DNA from: Bacteroides faecalis
GTDB lineage: Bacteria > Bacteroidota > Bacteroidia > Bacteroidales > Bacteroidaceae
Assembly (NCBI RefSeq): GCF_003865075.1
Contig: NZ_BHWB01000006.1
Span: 62,001 to 126,000, forward strand
Reading direction: 5' to 3'
Length of the DNA stretch: 64,000 bases
This document shows, one piece after another, positions 28,094 through 37,076 of this stretch (position 1 is its first letter; every line of letters starts with the position of its first letter). Made by a program: the position numbers and the translations under genes. Under the pieces are notes generated by a model. It saw only the letters and a program-made list of their open reading frames with translations. It did no database searches and was not told the origin of the DNA.

Positions 28094-28191
28094 AAATGAA
28101 GAACGAAGAATGAAGAATGAAGAATTATGCTACGCTATATAAACGATCCGCATGGAAAAATTCTTCATTCATAATTCATAATTCTTAATTC
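28094..28191. repeat. Intergenic inverted repeat of GAATGAAGAATT type
   Basis: A purine-rich tandem of GAAGAATGAAGAATG leads to GAATGAAGAATT (28115-28126), which pairs with AATTCTTCATTC (28159-28170). ATAATTCATAATTCTTAATTC follows. This kind of repeat is scattered between genes in Bacteroides genomes. It separates the regulator gene from the acyl-CoA synthetase gene. Confidence 0.7.
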
Positions 28192-28199
28192 AAAAAGTT

Positions 28200-29855
28200 A
28201 TGGTAGAAAGATTTTTATCACAGACCACTTTTATATCACAAGAAGATTTTATCAAGAATCTGAAAATAAACGTCCCGGAAAATTTCAACTTCGGTTATGA
28301 CGTAGTAGATGCTTGGGCTGCCGAACAACCCGACAAGAATGCTTTACTTTGGACAAACGACCAAGGTGAATGCCACCAATATTCGTTTGCCGACATGAAA
28401 CGTTATACGGACATGACAGCATCTTACTTTCAAAGTTTAGATATTGGTCGTGGAGACATGGTTATGTTAATTCTGAAACGTCGCTTTGAATTCTGGTTCA
28501 GTATCATTGCACTTCACAAACTAGGTGCGACTGTTATTCCGGCAACACATTTGCTGACGAAAAAAGACATCGTATATCGCTGTAATGCCGCTGATATCAA
28601 AATGATTGTAGCTGCTGGAGAAAGTGTCATCCTGCAACATATCAAAGATGCTCTACCTACTTGTCCAAGTGTAGAACAGCTGATTAGTGTCGGTCCAGAA
28701 GTTCCGGAAGGATTTCAAGACTTTCATAAAGGTATAGAAAATGCCGCTCCCTTTACTCGTCCTAAACATGCAAATACAAATGATGATATTTCATTGATGT
28801 ATTTTACATCCGGTACCACCGGTGAGCCCAAAATGGTAGCACACGATTTTACTTATCCGTTAGGACACATCGTTACCGGTAGCTTTTGGCACAACTTGGA
28901 TGAAAATAGTCTTCATCTTACTATTGCCGACACAGGATGGGGAAAAGCTGTATGGGGAAAACTCTATGGACAATGGATTGCAGGAGCTAATATCTTCGTT
29001 TACGACCACGAGAAATTCACTCCGGGAGATATCTTACAGAAAATACATGACTATCATGTGACTTCTCTTTGTGCACCTCCCACTATTTTCCGCTTTTTAA
29101 TTCACGAAGATCTGACAAAATATGACTTGTCTTCTCTCAAATATTGTACTATTGCAGGCGAAGCTTTAAATCCAGCTGTATTTGAGACTTTCAAGAAATT
29201 GACAGGTATCAAACTTATGGAAGGCTTTGGGCAAACGGAAACTACATTGACTGTTGCCACCATGCCTTGGATGGAACCGAAACCGGGAAGTATGGGATTG
29301 CCTAATCCACAATACGACGTAGACTTGATCGACCACGAAGGCCGTTCTGTTGAAGCTGGTGAACAGGGACAGATTGTGATCCGTACTAACAATGGAAAAC
29401 CTTTAGGACTTTTCAAAGAGTATTATCGGGATGCTGAACGTACTCACGAAGCATGGCACGATGGCATCTATTATACGGGAGACGTTGCCTGGAAAGATGA
29501 GGACGGTTACCTTTGGTTCGTAGGTCGTGCAGACGATGTTATCAAAAGCTCAGGCTATCGTATTGGTCCATTCGAAGTTGAAAGTGCTCTGATGACTCAC
29601 CCTGCTGTAGTAGAATGCGCTATCACCGGAGTACCTGATGAAATTCGGGGACAAGTAGTAAAAGCAACTATTGTCTTATCTAAAGACTACAAGGCGCGTG
29701 CAGGTGAAGAGTTGGTCAAAGAATTGCAAAATCATGTAAAGAAAACAACTGCTCCTTATAAATATCCCCGTGTTATCGAATTTGTAGATGAACTCCCGAA
29801 GACAATCAGTGGTAAGATTCGCAGGGTAGAAATCCGCAAGAATGATGAGAAATAG
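28200..29855 (+). CDS. AMP-forming acyl-CoA synthetase / AMP-binding enzyme
   Basis: This 551-residue ANL-superfamily enzyme has the P-loop YFTSGTTGEPKMVAH, the GFGQTETTLTVATMPWMEPK motif, the hinge YYTGDVAWKDEDGYLWFVGR with DDVIKSSGYRIGP, and the C-terminal catalytic lysine region LPKTISGKIRRVEI. It activates a carboxylic acid as the adenylate and then the CoA thioester. Overall it resembles medium-chain acyl-CoA synthetases more than acetyl-CoA synthetase. The XRE-cupin gene just upstream is a likely regulator. Confidence 0.9.
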   Translation: MVERFLSQTTFISQEDFIKNLKINVPENFNFGYDVVDAWAAEQPDKNALLWTNDQGECHQYSFADMKRYTDMTASYFQSLDIGRGDMVMLILKRRFEFWFSIIALHKLGATVIPATHLLTKKDIVYRCNAADIKMIVAAGESVILQHIKDALPTCPSVEQLISVGPEVPEGFQDFHKGIENAAPFTRPKHANTNDDISLMYFTSGTTGEPKMVAHDFTYPLGHIVTGSFWHNLDENSLHLTIADTGWGKAVWGKLYGQWIAGANIFVYDHEKFTPGDILQKIHDYHVTSLCAPPTIFRFLIHEDLTKYDLSSLKYCTIAGEALNPAVFETFKKLTGIKLMEGFGQTETTLTVATMPWMEPKPGSMGLPNPQYDVDLIDHEGRSVEAGEQGQIVIRTNNGKPLGLFKEYYRDAERTHEAWHDGIYYTGDVAWKDEDGYLWFVGRADDVIKSSGYRIGPFEVESALMTHPAVVECAITGVPDEIRGQVVKATIVLSKDYKARAGEELVKELQNHVKKTTAPYKYPRVIEFVDELPKTISGKIRRVEIRKNDEK

Positions 29856-29880
29856 ATAAAAAATAACCTATTCATCGATA

Positions 29881-29929
29881 AATCCTCCTTAATACGACTT
29901 TATAAATCGATTAAGGAGGATTCTTTTTT
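29881..29929 (+). terminator. Terminator of the acyl-CoA synthetase gene
   Basis: AATCCTCCTTAAT (29881-29893) pairs perfectly with ATTAAGGAGGATT (29910-29922), followed by a T run. Confidence 0.93.
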
Positions 29930-30039
29930 ACCAATACAACAATTGTCTCAATTATAGCAATTATTGGTCATTATTCATATTTGACTCAAAAGTGCTCTTA
30001 TATGAAGTATTATTTTTCTTTTTAGTCAATTTCCTCTTT

Positions 30040-30047
30040 TATATTTG
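30040..30047 (+). promoter_or_regulatory. -7 element of the DUF2007 gene
   Basis: TATATTTG fits TAnnTTTG. It overlaps the TTG codon at 30045, which rules that out as the start of the following gene. Confidence 0.7.
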
Positions 30048-30077
30048 CGACAGTTAAAACCAAAACACAAAAAAGAG

Positions 30078-30275
30078 ATGATTACGAGTAGAAAGATTTC
30101 CCAAGTAAATGTTTTCACTGGCAGTCCATGGGAAGTAGCTAGTGTAAAAAGACTCCTGAATGCAGCCTACATTAAAGCTTCAATGAAAGATAAAGGTTTG
30201 AACTGCATTCAAATTATGGTCCCATGTGAATGCTATACAGCTGCTATGCGTATTATCAGCAGTAGAATTTCGTAA
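30078..30275 (+). CDS. DUF2007-type small protein
   Basis: A 65-residue protein starting MITSRKISQVNVFTGSPWEV. The VFTGSPWE motif and the closing CECYTAAMRIISS match the DUF2007 (putative signal transducing protein) fold, and it is a paralogue of the protein at 50123-50356. I chose 30078 over an upstream in-frame TTG at 30045 because a -7 element overlaps the latter. It is monocistronic, with its own promoter and terminator. The function of the family is unknown. Confidence 0.78.
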   Translation: MITSRKISQVNVFTGSPWEVASVKRLLNAAYIKASMKDKGLNCIQIMVPCECYTAAMRIISSRIS

Positions 30276-30301
30276 GTTTTAAGAAGTAGATAGAAAATAA
30301 G

Positions 30302-30337
30302 AGCCGGTTACGATGTGAGATCGTGACCGGCTTTCTT
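30302..30337 (+). terminator. Terminator of the DUF2007 gene
   Basis: AGCCGGTTACGAT (30302-30314) pairs with ATCGTGACCGGCT (30320-30332) through 13 pairs including one G-T, followed by T-rich sequence. Confidence 0.88.
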
Positions 30338-31230
30338 CTATATATCCCCCAATGTATATGCATCCCTAATTAAAATTCTTTATATTAATTCATATCAATA
30401 AGGTTATAACGGATGAAAAATAAATAGTCATACTCCCAATCTGTTTAAATCGGCTTCAATTATAATATTTAAACCGTTTACATAGTAAGATTATTGTTGC
30501 AACAATAACCAATCGTTTTACGCACGTGATCCCATAGGGCCACATTCATGATCCTAATAGTTACTGCACGTAGAGCGAATGCTCACGTACGTGAAACTGA
30601 AAGATACAACTAATCAAAAAGATTAATTAAGTTACATTTTCATATTAAATCTATTAGTCTTTATTCCATTAATCAAGGATTCCACATCTATAAAAAGAAA
30701 ACATATTAGCCATAAATCATCGCAATATATACAAAAACATACTATATTAGGTATTTTATTGAACGAAAAAGCACTTTTTAACTTCACTAATTGATAAAAA
30801 CCAAGTTTTCAGGAAATAAGAGAATTATATTTAATAATATTGTTATATACTGATAATTAGCCACCTAATAGCACAATCATAAAAGAATATGGTGACAATA
30901 GAAAACTAAAAATTCTATTATCACCTTATTGTCACATAGGTATTATCATCTATTCACCTTTGGATATCAATAATTTAGCATCAAAAAGTGATAAATGACA
31001 ATAAAATATCATAGCCAACTCATATAATGAAAGCACTATGGTCTTAAGCAAATATTTGCCTCTAAATTACCTCATAAGTAACAAGAATCAACATAAGGAT
31101 TTAGATCGTGAGTCGTTATAAAATGTTTTATTATAAGCAATAAAACGTTTCATTTCAAAAAAGAAACTTAACTTTGCATCCTAGTTTTACCATAAAGGAC
31201 TGAATTAGTAACTAAAAAAGATCAAATCAA
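30338..31230. other. 890-bp non-coding region with several strong palindromes
   Basis: No ORF is credible. Visible structures are an 18-bp perfect palindrome TTATTGTTGCAACAATAA (30491-30508), a locally GC-richer stem-loop around 30568-30594 containing the palindrome TCACGTACGTGA, and two mutually exclusive hairpins at 30891-30935. A TAACTTTG -7 element at 31169-31176 probably drives the following PCMD gene. Confidence 0.6.
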
Positions 31231-32358
31231 ATGAAATTTAAAACTTTGGCAGTTTATTGCTTCTTATTTGCAAGCAGTGTATCCTCTTGTATACAAGATG
31301 AAGCGCTCAACTCTGAAGCCGCTATCGATGCCTGTTCAGGCAGTAATGTACAATTAGCAAACATTGATACCAATTCCAAGACAATCAATGTATATGTGCA
31401 CAAAAATGTTGATCTGTCTAAACAGGAATTAAAATTCACGATACCTGAAGGAGCTACTATCAAAGTAAATAGCCAAATCACAGGGGATACAGAATCAAGT
31501 TACGATTTCTCAGAGGAACCACATTCCCGCCAGTTTACCGTTACATCAGAAGATGGGCAATGGAAAGCAGTTTATACTGTGAATGTAGTGCCTACGGAAC
31601 TACCAACTTCTTTCCATTTTGAAAGATTATTGTCATCCAATCCTTATGATGTTTTCTATGAATTCCAACCGGGAACTTCTCAGAATGCATCAAAAGTAGT
31701 GCAATGGGCAAGCGGTAACAAAGGATACGAATTGACAAGTATGGCCAAAACTAATGAAGACTATCCGACAGTACAATCAATAAACGGCTATCAGGGTAAA
31801 GGAGTAAAATTAGAAACGCGGAATACTGGTAGTTTCGGTGCGATAGTAAAAATGTATATTGCAGCAGGTAATCTTTTCATTGGTTCGTTCGATGTAGGAA
31901 ATGCCTTGAAAGATCCTAGAAAAGCCACAAAGTTCGGTTTTCAATTTGATAAACGTCCAATATCACTTAAAGGATTTTATAAATTCAAAGCAGGAGATGT
32001 TTATACTGCAAAAGGGGAGGTTCAAGCCGATAAGAAAGATAAATTTGACATTTACGCTGTCATGTACGAAATTGACAATAATTCAGATATGCTGGATGGA
32101 GATAATGTATTTACTTCAAATAAAGTAGTATTATTGGCACGTATTGATTCAGAAAGTGCTGTCGAAACTAATGATTGGAAAGAATTTAATTTGCCATTTA
32201 AACCTGTTAATGGAAAAACAATTGACGACATAAAGTTACAACAAGGTAAATACAAATTAGGTATTGTATTCTCTTCCAGCGTAGACGGCGCTTATTTCGA
32301 AGGAGCTGTTGGAAGCACATTATATATCGATGAAGTAGAACTTATTTGTGAAGAATAA
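31231..32358 (+). CDS. PCMD-domain lipoprotein
   Basis: This 375-residue protein has a lipoprotein signal ending SSVSSC (Cys20). A short Ig-like beta-sandwich follows, roughly residues 40-115, ending SEDGQWKAVYTVNVV. A C-terminal PCMD (putative carbohydrate metabolism) domain fills the rest, with KFGFQFDKRPISLKGFYKFK, AVMYEIDNNSDMLDGDNVFT and the ending GSTLYIDEVELICEE. The domain is common in exported Bacteroides lipoproteins, but its function is not established. Unlike its two relatives at 33558-37076 it lacks the N-terminal calycin-like domain. An outer-membrane barrel gene follows after 11 bp. Confidence 0.82.
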   Translation: MKFKTLAVYCFLFASSVSSCIQDEALNSEAAIDACSGSNVQLANIDTNSKTINVYVHKNVDLSKQELKFTIPEGATIKVNSQITGDTESSYDFSEEPHSRQFTVTSEDGQWKAVYTVNVVPTELPTSFHFERLLSSNPYDVFYEFQPGTSQNASKVVQWASGNKGYELTSMAKTNEDYPTVQSINGYQGKGVKLETRNTGSFGAIVKMYIAAGNLFIGSFDVGNALKDPRKATKFGFQFDKRPISLKGFYKFKAGDVYTAKGEVQADKKDKFDIYAVMYEIDNNSDMLDGDNVFTSNKVVLLARIDSESAVETNDWKEFNLPFKPVNGKTIDDIKLQQGKYKLGIVFSSSVDGAYFEGAVGSTLYIDEVELICEE

Positions 32359-32369
32359 AAAATAGTACA

Positions 32370-33158
32370 ATGAAAAAACATAGATTAATCAGTATTATAA
32401 CTATACTGCTGTTTGCCGGTACACTTGCAATACAGGCACAAGAAGAAAGAACAAGAAGTCTTGTCTGGATGTATCTGCACGGATGGGAATACGAGATCAA
32501 AGCTGGCTTCAACATAGGCGGCACTTCTCCCCTTCCTTTGCCTAATGAGATCCGTAAAATAGACAGCTATGCTCCTGGCATCGCTATCTCCATCGAAGGG
32601 AATGCAACTAAATGGTTCGACGAAGCAAAAAAATGGGGAATGACGGCCGGTATTCGTCTTGAGAATAAAAATATGACTACTGAGGCTACCGTAAAAAACT
32701 ACGGTATGAAGATTATTAATACTAATGGCGGAGAGCTACAAGGCCTATGGACCGGAGGAGTAAAAACAAAAGTTAAGAACTCATATCTGACTATTCCGGT
32801 GGTTGCCAATTATAGAATAAGCAATCGCTGGAAAGTATCGGCTGGTCCTTATGTTTCTTATCTTATTGAAGGCGATTTCTCTGGACATGTATACGAAGGA
32901 CACCTCCGCACTCCTGATCAAACAGGTTCTAGGGTAGACTTTACAGGTGAAAGTATAGCTACTTATGACTTTTCTGAAAATCTGCGTAAATTCCAATGGG
33001 GTCTGCAACTGGGTGGTGAATGGAAAGCTTTCAAGCATCTGAATGTATATGCTGATTTGACTTGGGGATTGAATGATATCTTTAAAAAGAACTTTGACAC
33101 TATCACATTTGCAATGTATCCTATTTATCTGAATGTAGGTTTCGGATATGCATTCTAA
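32370..33158 (+). CDS. Outer-membrane beta-barrel (PorT-family-like) protein
   Basis: This 262-residue protein has a signal peptide (MKKHRLISIITILLFAGTLA, then IQAQ). Alternating amphipathic strands include EYEIKAGFNIGG, WGMTAGIRLENKN, LTIPVVANYRISNRWKVSAG and WGLQLGGEWKAF. It ends in an aromatic residue (VGFGYAF), typical of outer-membrane barrels. It resembles the PorT/OMP_b-brl_2 families. It is translationally close (11 bp) to the PCMD lipoprotein, suggesting they form a cell-surface pair. The role is unknown. Confidence 0.8.
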   Translation: MKKHRLISIITILLFAGTLAIQAQEERTRSLVWMYLHGWEYEIKAGFNIGGTSPLPLPNEIRKIDSYAPGIAISIEGNATKWFDEAKKWGMTAGIRLENKNMTTEATVKNYGMKIINTNGGELQGLWTGGVKTKVKNSYLTIPVVANYRISNRWKVSAGPYVSYLIEGDFSGHVYEGHLRTPDQTGSRVDFTGESIATYDFSENLRKFQWGLQLGGEWKAFKHLNVYADLTWGLNDIFKKNFDTITFAMYPIYLNVGFGYAF

Positions 33159-33557
33159 GTAAAACCGGAAAATTCGGGTTATTCAAAGACTGCTTGAAAA
33201 GTCTACATGATAGATGACTTTCAGGCAGCCTTTAAATTAATTGCTCACTATAACTGATAGTTATCTCGTATAAAATATTCATCTTCTGACAAAACCATTT
33301 AATTAATTAACTCAACCAAACATTTATCTCTTCAAATAACAAGACTAAGAATAAGAAGCACCTGTTTATTTACCGATAACAATACAACTAACTTTTCAGA
33401 TTTTCGCCTTCCCTAGTCAAAAGTAAATCTAAGCAATTTAGTAAGTTGAAACGTTGAGAAAAAGTCCATAAAAAAGAGGGTATGACCGATTTTAAAGTCA
33501 GACAAACCCTCTTCTGATTTCCTCGAATTTTCTTCTTTATTATGGCAAATAATTCAA
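33159..33557. other. Convergent intergenic region with terminators
   Basis: Just after the barrel gene, an imperfect stem (AGACTGCTTGAAAAGTC with GACTTTCAGGCAGCCT, about 33186-33232) followed by TTTAAATT is a weak terminator. The strong minus-strand terminator of the next gene is at 33470-33513. In between, nothing else was recognised. Confidence 0.55.
33470..33513 (-). terminator. Terminator of the calycin-PCMD gene at 33558-35075
   Basis: AAGAGGGT (33474-33481) pairs with ACCCTCTT (33506-33513), with further inner pairing through GAC/GTC. On the minus strand it is followed by a T run. Confidence 0.8.
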
Positions 33558-35075
33558 TTATTCCCCAATTATTTCCAACTCATCAAGAATCAAAGTACTA
33601 TCTGGAGCACCTTTAAAGCTATCGCCCTCTTTACTTGCTGAACAAACAATAGCAATCTTATATTTAGCATTTGGATCATATGATTTATCTGGTAAGAAGT
33701 TGAATTTCAAATTAAAAGGAGTAAATTCACTCTTCGCAGATCCATCTTCCAAATAAGCAACAGCTACTCGCTTTGGAGAACTATTAATATTAGTGCCATC
33801 CAAATATTCATCATCTTTCTCTATCTGATAAAGTACTGCAACAATAGAACATTCATCAATTTGACCTTCTATAATATTATCTTTACTACCATCCTTTGCA
33901 CCTTCGCGGAATATCTCCCCTGGAGTATATTTATAATATCCTTTGAAGAATAAAGGTTTCTTATTATAAGGAATACCGAAATGAGTAGCTTCTAGTGGTT
34001 TACTCATTGAAGATATGCTAATTACCATTTCTCCTGTAAATAGTGAGCCAGCAGTTATAGTTGGAGAATTAATAAATCCTCCTTGTTTCTTAGTATAACG
34101 AGTAATCAATTTAACAGCTTTACCTGCAAATCCCGCTTCTTCTTGCAATACCGGATAATCTCCTTTATATCCACTTACAGAGTACAGAAGGGCAACGCCC
34201 TTATTAGGGTTAGCTAACTCATTAGCTGGAAGTGGATCATAATAAGGATGTGTTCCTCCTTGCGCAACATCGCTCCATTCATCAAATGAATATTTTAAAA
34301 TATTACCATCTACTGAAGCAACATATGTCTTTACTGTTCCATCTTCTGCCAACACAGTATATGTAACTTTCTTACCTGCCGAAAAATCTTGAGCAACTCC
34401 ACTTTCAGGGTTCACTGTAGCTTTATTAGAAACCATAATCTCTGGTATCAATTCACTTAAATCCTCATCAGTAGCATTAGTACTAACCTTGAAAGTTATT
34501 GTACCATTAGCATCATCAATTACAGATGATCCAATAACAAAATCATTTTCAATAATGAAACTTGTAATCTTGGCTTCGCTACTTTCAGTCCCACTCAAAC
34601 GAGCTCCTTTATAAGTAACATCAACATCTTGATTCTGACCATCAAGGACAGCCTTGATATCCATATCAATATCAATATTACCATTCTTTATCGTACCTGT
34701 AGCATTGATAACACATGAAAGCTCTCCAGTTTCTAATTCCTGAGTTCCTACAAAACTATAAGTATCCCCGTTTTTTGTCAGTTTACAGTTACTAAGTTTA
34801 ATTTCAGGAATAGTTATTATACCCATAAAACTAAAGTTCTTCAAAGACAGGTCAATAGAAGTATTACTTGCCTTCGATACAGTTATTTTCTGGATTATAG
34901 GATTTCCAATCGACTCACCAAAAAGCTTAACTTCCAATGTTCCTTTATAGTTTCCTACAATCTCTCCCTCGATAGCTGCGGAATAATTCGGATCATCATC
35001 ACTACAACTAGTGAAAAGACCTACTGAACAAATAAACATAAACAAACAAAACAAACTCTTTTTCATAATCTTCAT
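33558..35075 (-). CDS. Calycin-like plus PCMD-domain lipoprotein (copy 1)
   Basis: This 505-residue protein has a lipoprotein signal (MKKSLFCLFMFICSVGLFTSC followed by SDDD). A calycin-like beta-barrel domain (about residues 35-165, YKGTLEVKLFGESIGNPIIQ ... VTYKGARLSGTE) comes next. An Ig-like domain (about 168-258) holds the KVTYTVLAEDGTVKTYVASV motif. The C-terminal PCMD domain has FGIPYNKKPLFFKGYYKYTP and ends DSTLILDELEIIGE. It is a tandem paralogue of the gene at 35517-37076, with the same domain order and a similar leader. An Asp-rich stretch after the lipid Cys is consistent with surface export. Function unknown. Confidence 0.85.
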   Translation of the reverse strand: MKIMKKSLFCLFMFICSVGLFTSCSDDDPNYSAAIEGEIVGNYKGTLEVKLFGESIGNPIIQKITVSKASNTSIDLSLKNFSFMGIITIPEIKLSNCKLTKNGDTYSFVGTQELETGELSCVINATGTIKNGNIDIDMDIKAVLDGQNQDVDVTYKGARLSGTESSEAKITSFIIENDFVIGSSVIDDANGTITFKVSTNATDEDLSELIPEIMVSNKATVNPESGVAQDFSAGKKVTYTVLAEDGTVKTYVASVDGNILKYSFDEWSDVAQGGTHPYYDPLPANELANPNKGVALLYSVSGYKGDYPVLQEEAGFAGKAVKLITRYTKKQGGFINSPTITAGSLFTGEMVISISSMSKPLEATHFGIPYNKKPLFFKGYYKYTPGEIFREGAKDGSKDNIIEGQIDECSIVAVLYQIEKDDEYLDGTNINSSPKRVAVAYLEDGSAKSEFTPFNLKFNFLPDKSYDPNAKYKIAIVCSASKEGDSFKGAPDSTLILDELEIIGE

Positions 35076-35335
35076 ACTTTAGTTACAAATCTAACACAAA
35101 AAATCGCTACAAAGTAACATATTAAATCCATTCTTTACAAGGTCTATTTTCTGCATTTTGTGTTCTATTCTTAATAAAAAAAGAGAAAGAGGAAAGATTT
35201 TTATTTTAATAGTAATTATCATTACTGGGTACTTATTCCTTGATATATTTCAATTGTTTAGAAATTAGTTGTTTGTTTTTTGCAATTGCATCCAGTAAGT
35301 ATTTCATTTACAAGCATTCTACCTATACTTTAAAA

Positions 35336-35388
35336 GCATATTTCAGCAAAGGACTCATTGAAAGAGTCGTTTCTTTGCCGAAATATGC
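35336..35388. repeat. Strong long hairpin of unknown function
   Basis: GCATATTTC pairs with GAAATATGC, GCAAAG with CTTTGC, and GACTC with GAGTC, nested over 53 bp with only a single A/C mismatch and a GTTT bulge. It is not followed by a T run on either strand, so it is not a standard terminator. Confidence 0.8.
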
Positions 35389-35457
35389 ATTTTAGGAGAT
35401 GACTAAATAACAGTTACATTTCTATTATTTCTTCCTAATCAAACAGAATCATATAAA

Positions 35458-35492
35458 AAGTAAGGGATATCCTACTTGAGGAAACCTTACTT
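35458..35492 (-). terminator. Terminator of the calycin-PCMD gene at 35517-37076
   Basis: AAGTAAGG near 35459 pairs with CCTTACTT near 35485. On the minus strand the stem is followed by CTTTTTAT. Confidence 0.75.
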
Positions 35493-35516
35493 TTATTTCA
35501 TTTAAGAGAATACAAA

Positions 35517-37076
35517 TTATTCATTTATAATCTCAATATCATCAAGATAAAGAGCACTACCCGGTGCACCACTGAACTTATCTCCATTAGCAGACGAAGA
35601 TGCAATTACTGCAAAACGATATTTCTTAGCAGAATTATATTCCTTGACATAATCTAATGTTAAAGTAAACGGAGCATAATCATCTACCTTTTCGTCAGTA
35701 GAGAACTGAGCAAGGGCAACAACTCTGTCCGAAGAAGTATAAATATTAGTCCCATCTAAATACTGTCCTTCACTCTCATCTGAGATCTCATAAAGTACTG
35801 CACTAATCATACAAGCATCTTTCATGCTTTTATCTTCGACAACTATATCTTTTGCTCCTTCAGGATCATCACAACGATAATACACATCACCCGGTAAATA
35901 TTTATAGAATCCAGTAACCTTTAACGGCTTCTCATTCCAAACCAATCCAAAACGTGTACACATCAAAGCACTAGTCATTGCATACTCAGTATTAAAATAA
36001 CCTAAGAATAGTGTTCCTGCAGTAATTTTAGGGATCATACCATAAGCTCCTTTTGAATCTATAGTCGAAACTTTAGCCGCTCCAGTACCTAAATGAGCAT
36101 CAGTTACTTTTTCTACTGCAAAAGGAGTATCTACAAGCTCAGGATACGTTTCTCCCAACATAGCTTTTATCAAATACACACCTGTATTAGATGTATCCCA
36201 ATATCCTCCTACGGGAGAATAAAATCCTAATGAAACGTCACCCTCTCCTTTTTGTTCTTCCCAACTTTCAAAATCAAACTTATTAATGATATGCTTGACT
36301 ATGACCTTATATACTCTGGTATTACCATTTTCCGCCATCACTGTATATTTTACTTCTTGACCAAAATTCTGTTCAACACCAGAAGCTGGAGTCACCGTAG
36401 CCTTATTGGATACTGTAATTTCAGGAATTAACTTTAATTGATCCACTGTCGCATTACCTCTTACGGTAAAAGTAATTATACCTTTTTCCTCATCAATCAC
36501 AGGTTGCTCTGTTACAACATCACTATCGAAAATAAAGTTAGTAATTTTTGCCTCACTACTCTCAGAACCTGTCAGTTTAGTTCCACTATAAACAACTCTT
36601 ACATTTTGAGTTAAATCAGATAATTTTGCAGCAATGTCTAAATTTACAGTAACGACATTACCCGATATAATACCTTCGGCATCAATATCAGCAACCAAAG
36701 AATATTTTTGTACAGTCAATTTTTGTTTACCAGCAAACTTATAATTATCTCCATCCTTCGTTAATTCACAGTTCTGCAAAGATATAGTACCTAAATCCAT
36801 ATTCATAAAACTGAAATCTTTCAATTCCATATTTACAGATGTTTTGCTAGCTTCTGCAATAGTGATATTTTTAGGAATATCAACCCCAATATGCATTTCT
36901 TCATTACCAGCAGCCAAATAAATATTTAATGTACCTTTATAGCCTCCTATTACTTGAGAGGTTAATTGATTTCCACTACCATTACCTTCATCATCGTCAT
37001 CACTACAAGCAGTGAAAAGACTGACTGAACAAATAAGCATAAACAAATAGAATAAACTTTTTTTCATAATCTTCAT
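35517..37076 (-). CDS. Calycin-like plus PCMD-domain lipoprotein (copy 2)
   Basis: This 519-residue protein has a lipoprotein signal (MKKSLFYLFMLICSVSLFTAC, then SDDDDE). A calycin-like domain (about 38-180) contains YKGTLNIYLAAGNEEMHIGV and VRVVYSGTKLTGSE. An Ig-like domain (about 185-270) follows with EVKYTVMAENGNTRVYKVIV. The C-terminal PCMD domain has FGLVWNEKPLKVTGFYKYLP and ends GSALYLDDIEIINE. It shares layout, signal sequence and leader with copy 1, so the pair arose by duplication. Two start codons (MKIMKK) are possible; both give nearly the same protein. Confidence 0.85.
   Translation of the reverse strand: MKIMKKSLFYLFMLICSVSLFTACSDDDDEGNGSGNQLTSQVIGGYKGTLNIYLAAGNEEMHIGVDIPKNITIAEASKTSVNMELKDFSFMNMDLGTISLQNCELTKDGDNYKFAGKQKLTVQKYSLVADIDAEGIISGNVVTVNLDIAAKLSDLTQNVRVVYSGTKLTGSESSEAKITNFIFDSDVVTEQPVIDEEKGIITFTVRGNATVDQLKLIPEITVSNKATVTPASGVEQNFGQEVKYTVMAENGNTRVYKVIVKHIINKFDFESWEEQKGEGDVSLGFYSPVGGYWDTSNTGVYLIKAMLGETYPELVDTPFAVEKVTDAHLGTGAAKVSTIDSKGAYGMIPKITAGTLFLGYFNTEYAMTSALMCTRFGLVWNEKPLKVTGFYKYLPGDVYYRCDDPEGAKDIVVEDKSMKDACMISAVLYEISDESEGQYLDGTNIYTSSDRVVALAQFSTDEKVDDYAPFTLTLDYVKEYNSAKKYRFAVIASSSANGDKFSGAPGSALYLDDIEIINE

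Larger units (their letters stand above)
35076..35516. other. 440-bp region between the two calycin-PCMD genes
   Basis: It holds the duplicated leader of copy 1, a strong branched hairpin at 35336-35388 and the terminator of copy 2 at 35458-35492. No ORF is supported. Confidence 0.6.
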
